From Natrinema versiforme (GTDB lineage Archaea > Halobacteriota > Halobacteria > Halobacteriales > Natrialbaceae), in NCBI RefSeq assembly GCF_005576615.1, contig NZ_CP040330.1:2232001-2296000 (forward strand): a stretch of 64,000 nt of DNA, written 5' to 3'. Below the pieces are notes generated by a model. That model was not told where the DNA came from. It saw nothing but the letters and a program-made list of their open reading frames with translations, and ran no database searches. A program made the translations under genes and the position numbers. Of the stretch, positions 50,801-59,558 are shown piece after piece. Position 1 is the first letter of the stretch. The number at the start of each line of letters is the position of its first letter.

Positions 50801-51478
50801 ATGAGACTCATGACATCCATCGCAGACATCGAGATCCCGGCCGACGGAACCGGAACCGGCGAGCTGTTCGAGGCCGTCCCCTCTCTGGCGTGTGAAATGG
50901 AGCGGGTAATCGCCTCGAGCGGCCACGGACTCTGGCTGTCGGGGCCGTCCCAGTCGGAGATCGAAGACGCGCTCGACGAGGCCGGTGCGATCGGCACGTA
51001 CTCCCAGATCAGCAGCGACGAGGACCGCTGGCTCTACGACATCGAGTTCGAGCCCGACACCGTCGACCCCTTCGAGATCATCCTCGAGGAAGGCGGCACG
51101 GTCCTGAGCGCGTCGGCCTCGAACGGCACGTGGCTGCTCAGCGTCCGCGTGGTCGACCGCGAGAGCGTGAGTTCGCTGTACGACCGCCTCGATAACAACG
51201 ACGTAACGCCGACCATCGTCCGGCTGTTCGACCTGGCCGAGGAGACCCACTCCCAATGTGGCCTGACGACCCGCCAGTACGAGACGCTGGTCGCGGCGAT
51301 CGATCACGGCTACTTCGAGATCCCCCGCGAGGTCTCGATGCAGGAGCTCTCCGAGGAGCTCGGCATCTCCCATCAGGCGCTCTCCGAACGCCTGCGCCGG
51401 GCCTACCGCGCGCTCGTCACGTCCGAACTCAACGTGACCGAAGAGGACACCGCCGCGCCGCCGATCCCGACGAACTAA
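50801..51478 (+). CDS. DmsR/Bat-type HTH-10 transcriptional regulator
   Basis: A 225-residue haloarchaeal regulator. The N-terminal ligand-like domain (VPSLACEMERVIASSGHGLW and VVDRESVSSLYDRLDNNDVT) is typical of Bat-type proteins. The C-terminal HTH_10 is TRQYETLVAAIDHGYFEIPR followed by EVSMQELSEELGISHQALSE. DmsR of Halobacterium/Haloferax activates its DMSO-reductase operon, and the position at the end of this cluster suggests the same job here. An alternative start at 50810 (MTSIADIEI) exists. Confidence 0.88.
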   Translation: MRLMTSIADIEIPADGTGTGELFEAVPSLACEMERVIASSGHGLWLSGPSQSEIEDALDEAGAIGTYSQISSDEDRWLYDIEFEPDTVDPFEIILEEGGTVLSASASNGTWLLSVRVVDRESVSSLYDRLDNNDVTPTIVRLFDLAEETHSQCGLTTRQYETLVAAIDHGYFEIPREVSMQELSEELGISHQALSERLRRAYRALVTSELNVTEEDTAAPPIPTN

Positions 51479-51659
51479 CTCGCGACCGCACACCGACGGC
51501 CCGCCCACCGGCCAGACTCGATGCTTTTCGGCGACCGCTCGACCGACAGTGAGTCGAATCGCCGGTCGGAAGCGGCCGCTCGAGCCAGCAAACGGATCCC
51601 GATGCCGTGTGGCTCGCGGACCGCCGACCGTTAAGAGCCGGGCCTCCGTTCCTTCCGGT

Positions 51660-52424
51660 ATGCAGATCGACACCGACGACGGCGTGTTGCGGCTGCGGTT
51701 CGATCGACCCGACGCGCGCAACGCCCTCACGACCGAGACAGCCGGCGAACTGGCCGAGACGATCGAAGCCGCGACGCCCGACGAGTACGACGCGATCGTC
51801 ATCACCGGCGAGGGAACGGCGTTCAGCGCCGGCGGTGACCTCGAGTCGCTGGCGGAAACCCCGGAGTCGTCGCAAGCGGCCTACGAGGAGGTCACCGAGA
51901 CCTTCGGCCGCGTCGTCGAGGCGATGCTCGAGTGTCCGGTGCCGATCGTCGCGAAGGTAAACGGCGACGCCATCGGCGCGGGGCTCTCGATCGTCGCGCT
52001 CGCGGACCTCGCGTTCGCCGACGACGACGCGACGTTTTCCTGTGCGTTCGTCAGGGTCGGGCTGATCCCCGACACCGGCGGGACCGTCATGCTGCCCCAC
52101 ATCGTCGGGCTGCGGGCCGCGAAACGGCTCGCCTTTACCGGCGAATTCTTCGACGCCGAGCGCGCGGCCGACCTCGAGTTGGTCAACGAAGCAGTTCCGG
52201 CCGACGAACTCGACGATCGGGTCGCCGAAACCGTCGCGGGGCTCGCGAACGGGCCGACGGCCACGATCGGGATGATGAAACAGGCGATGCACGAGAACAT
52301 GAGCCGCTCGTGGGACGAGGCGCTCGATTACGAGAACCTGCTGCAGGCACAGGCCCGCACGTCCGAGGCCCACGAGGAAGGCGTCGCCGCGTTCCTCGAG
52401 GATCGGGGCCCGGACTTCGAGTAG
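51660..52424 (+). CDS. Enoyl-CoA hydratase/isomerase family protein
   Basis: A 254-residue crotonase. It starts MQIDTDDGVLRLRFDRPDAR. The first oxyanion-hole motif is VITGEGTAFSAGGDLESLAE; the second is VAKVNGDAIGAGLSIVALAD. FVRVGLIPDTGGTVMLPHIV carries the typical acidic region. Hydration or isomerisation of an unsaturated acyl-CoA in fatty-acid or amino-acid breakdown is expected. The ATG at 51660 is chosen over an upstream in-frame start. It stands alone, 182 bases after the regulator. Confidence 0.93.
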   Translation: MQIDTDDGVLRLRFDRPDARNALTTETAGELAETIEAATPDEYDAIVITGEGTAFSAGGDLESLAETPESSQAAYEEVTETFGRVVEAMLECPVPIVAKVNGDAIGAGLSIVALADLAFADDDATFSCAFVRVGLIPDTGGTVMLPHIVGLRAAKRLAFTGEFFDAERAADLELVNEAVPADELDDRVAETVAGLANGPTATIGMMKQAMHENMSRSWDEALDYENLLQAQARTSEAHEEGVAAFLEDRGPDFE

Positions 52425-52524
52425 CTGGACGGTAGCGCTCGGCGTATTAGTCACCCACCGGACACGTCCGCAAGCACCAGCAAGCACCACGGCCTTGCGG
52501 GGATATACCGTTAGTAAAAGCGCA

Positions 52525-53379
52525 ATGTCCCCACAGTTTACCGACGACGACATCGGCAAGCACGTCGTCAACGCCGACGGTGAGGAGGTCGGGATGGTCG
52601 CCGACGTCCAGCAGGGTACAGCACACGTCGAACCGGATCCGGGCATCACGGACACGATCAAGGCGGCGCTCGGCTGGGGCGGCGGCGGTGAGGACACCTA
52701 TCCGCTCCAGGATCAGGCGGTCGGTCGCGTAACCGACGACGAAATTCACCTCGAAAGCGATCTCTCCGGGAGCGGAACCGGAGCGACCGGTGGCAGTGCG
52801 GGAACGGAGACCGGAACGACGGATACCGGCACCGAGACCGGGATGACAGACACCGGCACCGAGACCGAGACCGGGATGACCGACACCGGCACCGACACCG
52901 AAACCGGGATGACCGACACCGGCACCGACACCGAAACCGGGATGACCGACACCGGCACCGACACCGAAACCGGGATGTCCGACACCGGAACGACCGGAGC
53001 CGCCGGCACCGGCACGGACACCGATCGAGGAATCGATCGGGACGAGGACGATATCAGCGGCACCGACGACGAGGGCGTCATCCGCGACGATGACGACGAC
53101 GAACTGCTCGGCGACGACGATGATAGCCTCATCGGCGACGACAGCAACGACAGGCGCGGCACCAGCGACGATGACGGCCTAATCGGCGACGATACCGATG
53201 ATCGTCGCGGGACGAACGATGACGATGGGCTCATCGGTGACGACAACGACGACGATAGCCTCATCGGTGACGACAACGACGACGATAGCCTCATCGGCGA
53301 CGACAACGACGATGATGACGACGATGGGCTGCTGAGCGACGATGACGACGATACCCGTACCGGCAGCAACACCCGGTAA
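52525..53379 (+). CDS. PRC-barrel protein with Thr/Gly and Asp-rich repeats
   Basis: A 284-residue protein. Residues 1-~80 form a PRC barrel (FTDDDIGKHVVNADGEEVGM, VGRVTDDEIHLESDL). Next come about five units of 11 residues (GMTDTGTDTET type), coded by near-identical 33-base repeats, then acidic units of about 10 residues (DDSLIGDDNDD type). The tail is almost all Asp with Gly, Leu and Ile, resembling a metal-binding or salt-adapted disordered region. The ATG at 52525 is chosen. It converges with the Gln-rich gene. Confidence 0.85.
   Translation: MSPQFTDDDIGKHVVNADGEEVGMVADVQQGTAHVEPDPGITDTIKAALGWGGGGEDTYPLQDQAVGRVTDDEIHLESDLSGSGTGATGGSAGTETGTTDTGTETGMTDTGTETETGMTDTGTDTETGMTDTGTDTETGMTDTGTDTETGMSDTGTTGAAGTGTDTDRGIDRDEDDISGTDDEGVIRDDDDDELLGDDDDSLIGDDSNDRRGTSDDDGLIGDDTDDRRGTNDDDGLIGDDNDDDSLIGDDNDDDSLIGDDNDDDDDDGLLSDDDDDTRTGSNTR
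52836..52979 (+). repeat. Tandem 33-base coding repeats
   Basis: Four to five near-identical units coding GMTDTGTDTET follow each other (unit beginnings visible as gggatgac...gacaccggcacc). Such near-perfect DNA repeats are prone to copy-number change. Confidence 0.75.
53230..53330 (+). repeat. Tandem acidic 30-base coding repeats
   Basis: The units code DDSLIGDDND-type peptides and are almost identical in DNA (gatagcctcatcggtgacga repeated). They extend the acidic tail of the PRC-barrel protein. Confidence 0.7.
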
Positions 53380-53528
53380 TACCGCTTCTCAGTCCCCCTC
53401 GAGTCGACCGCCGCGGCTGCGAGCCGGAATCCGTTTTTGTTTCGGCGACACTGCACCCGAACCACTGCAGCCTCCCAGCAACCCCTCGAGCGGCGGGTCG
53501 ACGAGGAGTCAGCCCGCCGAGACGGCGA

Positions 53529-54860
53529 TCACTCCTGATTCGTGCGCTCCTCGTCGGTGCGGCCGCCGTCGTTCGACTGGGGCTGCTCGGACGTGATGTC
53601 CGTTTCCTCCATGGCGCGCCGTTCTGGCGGACCGGTCTCGCCGCGATTCCGGTCGCGGTCGGTCGCCTCGGAGTCGCGACGCTGGGTGTCCTGCGCGGAC
53701 GACTGCCCGCCGCGTTGCTGGGCGTCCCGCGTGGTCGGTCGGTTCCGTTCGCCACCCTCCTGCCGGTCGGTCTCGATCCGCTGTGAGTACTGATCGCGCA
53801 GCCGTCCCTGATCGGTCTGTCCCGGAGCGGACTGGGTTCGAGTCGTCGGCTGGTCGTACTCTCGGCCGCGTCGAGACCGGTCACCGCCCTGAGACGGCCC
53901 GCCCTGCTGGCTCGAGCCCCGTGGCGTCCCGGACTGCGGCTGTGATCCCTGCGGCTGCGTCTGCCGTCCCTGTCGAGTGCCCTGCTCGAACTGGCCGGAG
54001 GACGGCGCTCGCTGGGATTCGCGCTGTGGCCGGGAACCACCGTGTTGGGACTGACGGCCGCCCTGCTGGGACTGCTGTCCGAACTGCTGGGAGTCGTCCC
54101 CTCGAGAGTGAGCGGGCGCGGCGGTCATCGGCTGTTGCTCGTAGCCGGTCGCACCGGCGGACTCGCCGCCGTACTCGTCCGGCGAGACCCACTCGCCGGT
54201 TTGTTGGAACTCGCGGGGCTGTTGGGACTGGTGAGTCTGGGACCCGCCGCTCGGTCCCTGCCGGCCGCCCGTCTGTGCGTGCGACTGCATCTGTGGTTGC
54301 GACTGTGTATTCGGTTGCGACTGCATATTCGTCCCCTGCGGTTGCGTTCTCTGCCCGCTCATCTGTCGTCCGCTACGTTGCTGACTCCCCATCTGTTGTC
54401 CGCTGCGTTGCTGACCCCCCATCTGCTGGCCGCCCATCCCGCCGCTCTGACCGCGCTGGCTCATTCCCTGCTCGGTCATCCGAGCCTGACCGGTCATCTG
54501 CTCTCCCATCCCCTGCATCTGACTCCCCATCTGGTTCATCTGGGGCTGTGCGGCGGCCTGCATGCCCCGTTCCATCACCTGCTCCATCTCCGGCATGACG
54601 GCCTCCATCCCTTGGAGATAGCTCTCCATCATCGACTCCGTGAACTGCGGGCCCGGCGCGCTCTCGAGCATCGATTTCGTCATCTCGAGGCCCTGTTGCT
54701 GGGCGGTCTCTTGCCACTCGAGCGCGCTCAGCGTCATGCGGGCCATGTTGCGCTGGAGGTCGATCAGTTGCTCCATGGCCTGCTGGCTCTGGTTCATCGT
54801 CGATTCCGCCATCCGCTCCGTGTCCGTCTCGGTGGACTGCTGGGTCTGTCGGTCTCTCAT
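53529..54860 (-). CDS. Gln-rich phasin-like protein
   Basis: A 443-residue protein from the ATG at 54860 (MRDRQTQQSTETDTERMAES). Residues ~20-115 are helical and amphipathic (AMEQLIDLQRNMARMTLSAL, EWQETAQQQGLEMTKSMLES), like phasins that coat polyhydroxyalkanoate granules. The remaining three quarters are low complexity and rich in Gln, Gly, Ser and Arg, with repeats such as GGQQMGGQQRSGQQMGSQQ. The phasin idea is by look only. An in-frame extension upstream to 54995 is not used. The TATA and neighbours give no further hint. Confidence 0.72.
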   Translation of the reverse strand: MRDRQTQQSTETDTERMAESTMNQSQQAMEQLIDLQRNMARMTLSALEWQETAQQQGLEMTKSMLESAPGPQFTESMMESYLQGMEAVMPEMEQVMERGMQAAAQPQMNQMGSQMQGMGEQMTGQARMTEQGMSQRGQSGGMGGQQMGGQQRSGQQMGSQQRSGRQMSGQRTQPQGTNMQSQPNTQSQPQMQSHAQTGGRQGPSGGSQTHQSQQPREFQQTGEWVSPDEYGGESAGATGYEQQPMTAAPAHSRGDDSQQFGQQSQQGGRQSQHGGSRPQRESQRAPSSGQFEQGTRQGRQTQPQGSQPQSGTPRGSSQQGGPSQGGDRSRRGREYDQPTTRTQSAPGQTDQGRLRDQYSQRIETDRQEGGERNRPTTRDAQQRGGQSSAQDTQRRDSEATDRDRNRGETGPPERRAMEETDITSEQPQSNDGGRTDEERTNQE

Positions 54861-55128
54861 ATGCGTCACCTGAGGATCCGCGGCCGGCGTCGTCGATCCT
54901 CGGTCACGACAGAGAGCGACCGAGACGCAAATAAAGGCCGCCGTCAGTTGCAACCGATCGCTCGAGCCCAATCGCCCGTAACCGGCGGTCGCCACCGGGG
55001 TCCGCGGACCGGCGAGGCGACCGCGTTATCGCCGAGTAATCGGGGATAAGATCGCTGTACACCGACGTAATATCCGCTTAGGAACAGTTTCGAGAACTGA
55101 GAACCCTCGTCAGATCGGCGGGTCGCGT

Positions 55129-55974
55129 TCAACCGTCCGCGCCGGAGTCCGGGTTGCCGTGTGTCACGCCGTCTCGTTCGTCGGCTCGCATCCGGCGCAG
55201 CGCCGCGCGCCCGTTGCTCGCCTCGTAGCCGAAGAAGACCCCGTTGGCGTACTCCTGGGCGACTTCGACCGCGTGAATCAGATTGTCGACGTCGACGTTG
55301 ACCGCGTACAGTTCGATATCGAACGGCGTCTCGAGCGCGCTCTCGAACCCTTTCGCGATCGTCTCGAGCCAGTAGGTCGTGCCGTAGGCCGTGTCGTACA
55401 GCGGCACGACGAACTCGTCGACGTACTCCTCGATCGCCTCGAGATCGATCCCGGCGCGCTCGTAGAGGTGGCCGGGGTAGGGATCGGGGTAGAGCGTCAT
55501 GTAGACCGTTCCGGGGATGCGGTCGGCGGCTTCGGCGACGAACTCGGTGATGACGCCGGCCCGCCACTCCATGCGGTCGTCGTACTCGCTCTCTTCGAAC
55601 TCGCGCTCGCAGACGCCACAGCGGCAGTACTCCGCGCGGGGGAAGCCGATGTCGTCGAGGCGAACGTCTTCGTTTGCGGCGACGCAGTCGTCGATAATCT
55701 CGAAGAGACCCTCCCGGTAGTCCTCCCGGGAGGGGCAGATATAGGCCCAGTCGAAGTACGATCGCTCGCGGTCGGCCGGCCGGCCCATATCGTCGACGGG
55801 GATCAGCGACGGGTCGGCGTCGGCGGCGGCGTTGTCGCCGAAACAGGAGACCATGTTCACCCCGTCTTCGATCGGTTCGGCGGACCGGCCGGTCACGTCT
55901 TTGACCTCGTAGAAGCCGCGGTCGAACTCCGGCCACCGTACTTCTTCGGCGTTACGAGTGACGACGCCGTACAT
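55129..55974 (-). CDS. Conserved hypothetical protein, TIM-barrel hydrolase-like
   Basis: A 281-residue soluble protein. The sequence MYGVVTRNAEEVRWPEFDRG opens it. A Cys pattern is seen in PRAEYCRCGVCEREFEES. Barrel-like strands follow (TVYMTLYPDPYPGHLYERAG, EFVVPLYDTAYGTTYWLETI, ELYAVNVDVDNLIHAVEVAQ, GVFFGYEASNGRAALR), resembling glycoside-hydrolase-type TIM barrels of archaea. No catalytic pair can be assigned with confidence. Monocistronic. Confidence 0.78.
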   Translation of the reverse strand: MYGVVTRNAEEVRWPEFDRGFYEVKDVTGRSAEPIEDGVNMVSCFGDNAAADADPSLIPVDDMGRPADRERSYFDWAYICPSREDYREGLFEIIDDCVAANEDVRLDDIGFPRAEYCRCGVCEREFEESEYDDRMEWRAGVITEFVAEAADRIPGTVYMTLYPDPYPGHLYERAGIDLEAIEEYVDEFVVPLYDTAYGTTYWLETIAKGFESALETPFDIELYAVNVDVDNLIHAVEVAQEYANGVFFGYEASNGRAALRRMRADERDGVTHGNPDSGADG

Positions 55975-56020
55975 AGCTCAGTGTACGCCGCCGTCCCCGT
56001 AAGCCGTTCGGAATCGAGCG

Positions 56021-56134
56021 CTACTCTTCGGTCGGTTCGAAGTCGACTTCGACGTCCGACGAGCCGCTGAAAGCGACCTTGTAGAGGACGGCGATGACGA
56101 ACAGGGCGAGTACAATCTTGACGGTACGTGACAT
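56021..56134 (-). CDS. Small single-helix membrane protein
   Basis: A 37-residue protein, MSRTVKIVLALFVIAVLYKV followed by an acidic tail ending EPTEE. One membrane helix anchors it, with an acidic outside or inside tail. Too short for usual ORF calls; ATG, stop and coding bias are all in order. It lies 46 bases upstream of the TIM-barrel-like gene on the same strand. Function unknown. Confidence 0.6.
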   Translation of the reverse strand: MSRTVKIVLALFVIAVLYKVAFSGSSDVEVDFEPTEE

Positions 56135-56232
56135 GTACACCTAGAGAATGCGTCGGCAAACACTTAGCTATTCTGGATGGTCGTCTGACCGTGAAAACGC
56201 GATCCCCACGCTGCGCTCGCTCGAGGCAGGTA

Positions 56233-56721
56233 TCAGGTATCGATCAACGATGCGATCTCCTCGCGGACGATCGTCTCGCAGTACGAGCAGCGAACGCCGT
56301 CCTCGAGCACCGAAAACCGCGAGGTCACGGGCTCGTCGCCGGTCGTGATACAGCCGGCGTTGGGACAGGAGAGCACGCCCTCGACGACGTCGGGGCGTTC
56401 GACGCGGTGTTTCTCGACGACGTCGTAGTCCCGGACGATGTTGATCGTCGCGTCCGGCGCGATCAGCGAGAGGACGTCGACCTCGTCCTGACTCAGCTCG
56501 CGGCCCTCGACCTTGACGATGTCCTTGCGCGCGAACCGGTCGGAGGGGACGTTCATCCCGACCGAAACCTCTTCACCGTTGGTGCCGTCGATACCCAGAA
56601 TCGCGAGGACGTTCAGCGCCTGCCCGCCGCGGACGTGATCGATGACGGTGCCGTCGCGGATCTTGCTGACGCGCAGTTCGTGGTCGGCGTCGCCGTCGTG
56701 GTGGTCGTGTTCGTCACTCAT
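56233..56721 (-). CDS. pyrI: Aspartate carbamoyltransferase regulatory subunit
   Basis: A 162-residue PyrI, which binds nucleotides and tunes ATCase in pyrimidine synthesis. Motifs are [40 protein letters not shown] and the zinc site [13 protein letters not shown]...CSYCE (four Cys). A His/Asp-rich leader ([12 protein letters not shown]) is haloarchaeal. The ATG at 56721 overlaps the pyrB end by 8 bases, so pyrB-pyrI are coupled. Confidence 0.95.
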   Translation of the reverse strand: MSDEHDHHDGDADHELRVSKIRDGTVIDHVRGGQALNVLAILGIDGTNGEEVSVGMNVPSDRFARKDIVKVEGRELSQDEVDVLSLIAPDATINIVRDYDVVEKHRVERPDVVEGVLSCPNAGCITTGDEPVTSRFSVLEDGVRCSYCETIVREEIASLIDT

Positions 56722-57658
56722 CGCTATCACCCCAGATCCCCTTGTCGTCGCTCAACAGGAGGTCGAGCAGCGCCATCCGGACCGGGACGCCGTTGTGCGC
56801 CTGTTCGAAATAGGCCGCGTGATCGGTCTCGTCGATCTCGGGCGCGATCTCGTCGACGCGAGGCAGCGGGTGCATCACCGTCAGGTCGTCGCTCGCGGCC
56901 TCGAGCGTGTCGGCGTCGATCTGGTACTCGCCGGCGATCTTCTGGTACTCGTTTTCGTCGGGGAACCGCTCGCGCTGGATCCGGGTGACGTAGAGCACGT
57001 CGAGCGAGGGCAGGATCGCCTCGAGGGAGTCGTGTTCGCGAATCCCCGCGCCGTCCTGTTGCTGGTGGAGGTCGTAGACGACCTCCCGTGGCAGCTGCAG
57101 GCTCTCCGGACTGATGAAGTGCTGGCGGGTGTCGAAGTTCGTCAGCGCGTAGGCCAGCGAGTGGACGGTCCGGCCGTACTTCAGGTCGCCCATGATGCCG
57201 ATCGTCAGATCGTCCAGTCCGGCGTTTTCCCGAATCGTGTAAAGGTCGAGCATCGTCTGGGTCGGGTGGTGACCCGCCCCGTCGCCCGCGTTCAGCAGCG
57301 GCACGTCGACGAACTCGCTGGCCATCGTCGCCGCGCCCTGCTTGGGATGGCGCACGACGAGCGCATCGGCGTAGCCCTCGATGACCCGGACGGTATCGGC
57401 GAGCGTCTCTCCTTTCTTCACGCTCGAGGAATCGACTGGCCCCATGTCGACGACATCGCCACCGAGGCGCTTCATGGCGGTTTCGAAGCTCATCTTCGTC
57501 CGCGTGCTCGGCTCGAAAAAGAGCAGGCCCAGCAGCGTCTCCGCGTGCCGGCCGGCGACGGTCGACGGATCGTCGTCGATCTCGGCCGCGTGGTCGAGGA
57601 TGTTCTCGATGTTCCCCCGAGAGAGTTGTTTGCTCGTGATGAGGTGATCGTGGCGCAT
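56714..57658 (-). CDS. pyrB: Aspartate carbamoyltransferase catalytic subunit
   Basis: A 314-residue PyrB that makes N-carbamoyl-aspartate from carbamoyl phosphate and aspartate. Signatures are [20 protein letters not shown] (carbamoyl-phosphate loop), [36 protein letters not shown] and [16 protein letters not shown]. The ATG at 57658 begins [16 protein letters not shown], as in relatives; a longer in-frame start is rejected. First gene of a pyrBI operon. Confidence 0.97.
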   Translation of the reverse strand: MRHDHLITSKQLSRGNIENILDHAAEIDDDPSTVAGRHAETLLGLLFFEPSTRTKMSFETAMKRLGGDVVDMGPVDSSSVKKGETLADTVRVIEGYADALVVRHPKQGAATMASEFVDVPLLNAGDGAGHHPTQTMLDLYTIRENAGLDDLTIGIMGDLKYGRTVHSLAYALTNFDTRQHFISPESLQLPREVVYDLHQQQDGAGIREHDSLEAILPSLDVLYVTRIQRERFPDENEYQKIAGEYQIDADTLEAASDDLTVMHPLPRVDEIAPEIDETDHAAYFEQAHNGVPVRMALLDLLLSDDKGIWGDSDE

Positions 57659-57800
57659 TCGTTCGTGTAGGCTGTGGCGTGCCCCTTGAATCTCTCCATT
57701 CGACGACGCGCGATCACGGACCGAATCGGGGGCTGACCCCGCGACGGCCCTTGTCTCAGAGATGGAGAACGTAAGGCAAAGAGTTATACAGGCACTACAG

Positions 57801-57816
57801 CAATTGATCACAATTG
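57801..57816. promoter_or_regulatory. Palindromic hexamers before the RAD55-like gene
   Basis: The sequence caattg-atca-caattg ends one base before the ATG at 57818. Each hexamer is itself a palindrome, making a symmetrical site that would cover a leaderless start. It may be an operator; the TATA-like ttataca at 57784-57790 lies upstream. Confidence 0.45.
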
Positions 57817-57817
57817 T

Positions 57818-58444
57818 ATGGTCGGTCGGTTAGAGACGGGAATCGACGTGCTCGATCGGAAACTCGACGGCGGACTCCCGCCGGGATGTATCGTCGCGTA
57901 CACCGCCGAGCCGGCCAGTCAGTCCGAACTCCTCCTGTACGAACTCACGGCCGCACGCGGAACGCTCTACCTCTCGACGGAACGCTCCGACGACGCCGTC
58001 CGCCACGCCATCGAGACCTCTCCGTCATCGGTCGGCAGCCCGACGGTCAGACACGTTACCAGCGACGACCCGCTCGAGGAGGCGACCCGGCTCATCGGCG
58101 CGCTCCCGGACGGTGCCAACCTCATCATCGACACGATGGACGTCCTCGAGCGGGCCGACACGGACGAGTACGTTACGTTCCTCAACGAACTCAAAACGAA
58201 GATGCTCGAGACCGGCAGCATCGCCGTCCTCCACTGTCTGAAAGCCGACGACGAACCCGAAAACCGGTCTCGGACCTACCACGCCGCCGACGCCGTCTTC
58301 GATCTTCGGACCGCGATCGCCGGCACCGAACTCGAGAACCACCTGACGATTCCGAAGTTCCGCGGCGGGAGCCAGCCGACCGACGCGATCAAACTCGAGC
58401 TCACCGAAGAGGTGGCGATCGACACGAGCCGCGACATCGCGTGA
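57818..58444 (+). CDS. RAD55/KaiC-like ATPase with degenerate P-loop
   Basis: A 208-residue RecA-superfamily protein of the haloarchaeal RAD55 type. It starts [20 protein letters not shown], a typical family opening, but the Walker A segment reads [18 protein letters not shown] and lacks GKT. The Walker B-like strand is [24 protein letters not shown] and [15 protein letters not shown] are also family-like. Without a P-loop it probably does not hydrolyse ATP and could be a signalling or adaptor form. Monocistronic with a palindrome over its promoter. Confidence 0.83.
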   Translation: MVGRLETGIDVLDRKLDGGLPPGCIVAYTAEPASQSELLLYELTAARGTLYLSTERSDDAVRHAIETSPSSVGSPTVRHVTSDDPLEEATRLIGALPDGANLIIDTMDVLERADTDEYVTFLNELKTKMLETGSIAVLHCLKADDEPENRSRTYHAADAVFDLRTAIAGTELENHLTIPKFRGGSQPTDAIKLELTEEVAIDTSRDIA

Positions 58445-58472
58445 GTCGCGGCCGACGGCGGCTCGCCGCCGG

Positions 58473-59468
58473 TCACACCTCCTGTTCCGGTGTCGTAAAC
58501 GGCGTGATGGCGGCGGTCCGTTCGGTGACCGTCGCCGTCCGCAGGATGTACGAAAAGAGGATCGTGAGCGGCAAGACGCCGACCGCCACGGCGATCGGAA
58601 AGACGACCGCGCGGACCGGCCGCCCGAACGGCGGCCCCGTCGCCACGGTCATCACGAACAGCGCGGCGATCGCAGTCCCGACCGCGGGAATCCCGGCGTA
58701 GAACAGGTACCGCGAGAGCCGGGAGAGTTCGACCTGCAGGTAGACGGATTTGAAGTACTGCCTGGCGATGTCCATCTCCCGCAACCGATTCAGCAGGTCG
58801 TCGATCGCGTCGTCCGTGTCCGCGGACATCTCGTCGCCGTGTGCGCGCCGGAACTCCTCGAGTCGCTGTATCTCGTGGGCGAAGTTCGTCTCGAGCATCG
58901 TCGAGAGCGTGTTGAAGATCCCGGAGCCCGACTCCGCGACGAGCCCGTCGATCCGATCGAACTCGTTTGTGAGGTCCGTGACGATCTCGTCGACTTCGTC
59001 GCGGCCGTCCGCCGAGAGGTCGTCGATCGCCGTTCCGCCGAGTCGCTGGGCGTCCCGGCGCGCGCTCTCGACGACGAGGCGGAGAAACCCCGACGGCTCC
59101 GCCGGCGCGGTCTGGTTCGACACCGCTTCGACCTCCTCGCGGTAGTCGACGGTGTCCTCGATTTCGGACTCGAGTTCGCCCGGCGACTGCAACTCCTGTG
59201 AGAGCAACAGCTGATTGATCGAGACGACGACGGTAATCAGCGTGAAGTTGCCCGAGATCAATCCGCTGAACGCGTAGAACAGCGGCTGTCCGTTCGCGAT
59301 CGGAGCGATGCCGACGATCGAGAGGGCGACGTACGCGATCCCGAACGCGGCCGCGATGGCGGCGGCGATCACGAACCGGTCGCCGTCGAGGAGTAGCCAC
59401 TGTTTGAGCCGAGCGGTCGCAGTGTCTGACACCGGCTTCGCCTCGTCCTCGCTCGTCGAGCCGACCAT
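58473..59468 (-). CDS. Haloarchaeal membrane protein of unknown function
   Basis: A 331-residue protein. Two N-terminal hydrophobic segments (FVIAAAIAAAFGIAYVALSI, LISGNFTLITVVVSINQLLL) are followed by a long helical cytoplasmic region (about residues 85-235). Two C-terminal segments follow (LFYAGIPAVGTAIAALFVMT, FPIAVAVGVLPLTILFSYIL). The layout is reminiscent of small sensors or channels, but no motif decides it. Convergent with the RAD55-like gene. Confidence 0.75.
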   Translation of the reverse strand: MVGSTSEDEAKPVSDTATARLKQWLLLDGDRFVIAAAIAAAFGIAYVALSIVGIAPIANGQPLFYAFSGLISGNFTLITVVVSINQLLLSQELQSPGELESEIEDTVDYREEVEAVSNQTAPAEPSGFLRLVVESARRDAQRLGGTAIDDLSADGRDEVDEIVTDLTNEFDRIDGLVAESGSGIFNTLSTMLETNFAHEIQRLEEFRRAHGDEMSADTDDAIDDLLNRLREMDIARQYFKSVYLQVELSRLSRYLFYAGIPAVGTAIAALFVMTVATGPPFGRPVRAVVFPIAVAVGVLPLTILFSYILRTATVTERTAAITPFTTPEQEV

Positions 59469-59558
59469 CGCGGACGCTCGGAGCGTACAGGTTCGCGGGC
59501 GAAAAAGTCGATCCGCGCAGGTTCCGGTCGCCGGCCGTGCCGTCGACCGCAGGTCGCG

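Noticed and set aside
52746-53465. A long minus-strand Ser/Val-rich frame
   Set aside because: It is the antisense of the acidic repeat region of the PRC-barrel gene; regular repeats produce such shadows.
54042-55049. A 335-codon plus-strand Leu/His-rich frame
   Set aside because: Antisense of the Gln-rich protein (CTG/CAG symmetry); no plausible hydrophobic protein pattern.
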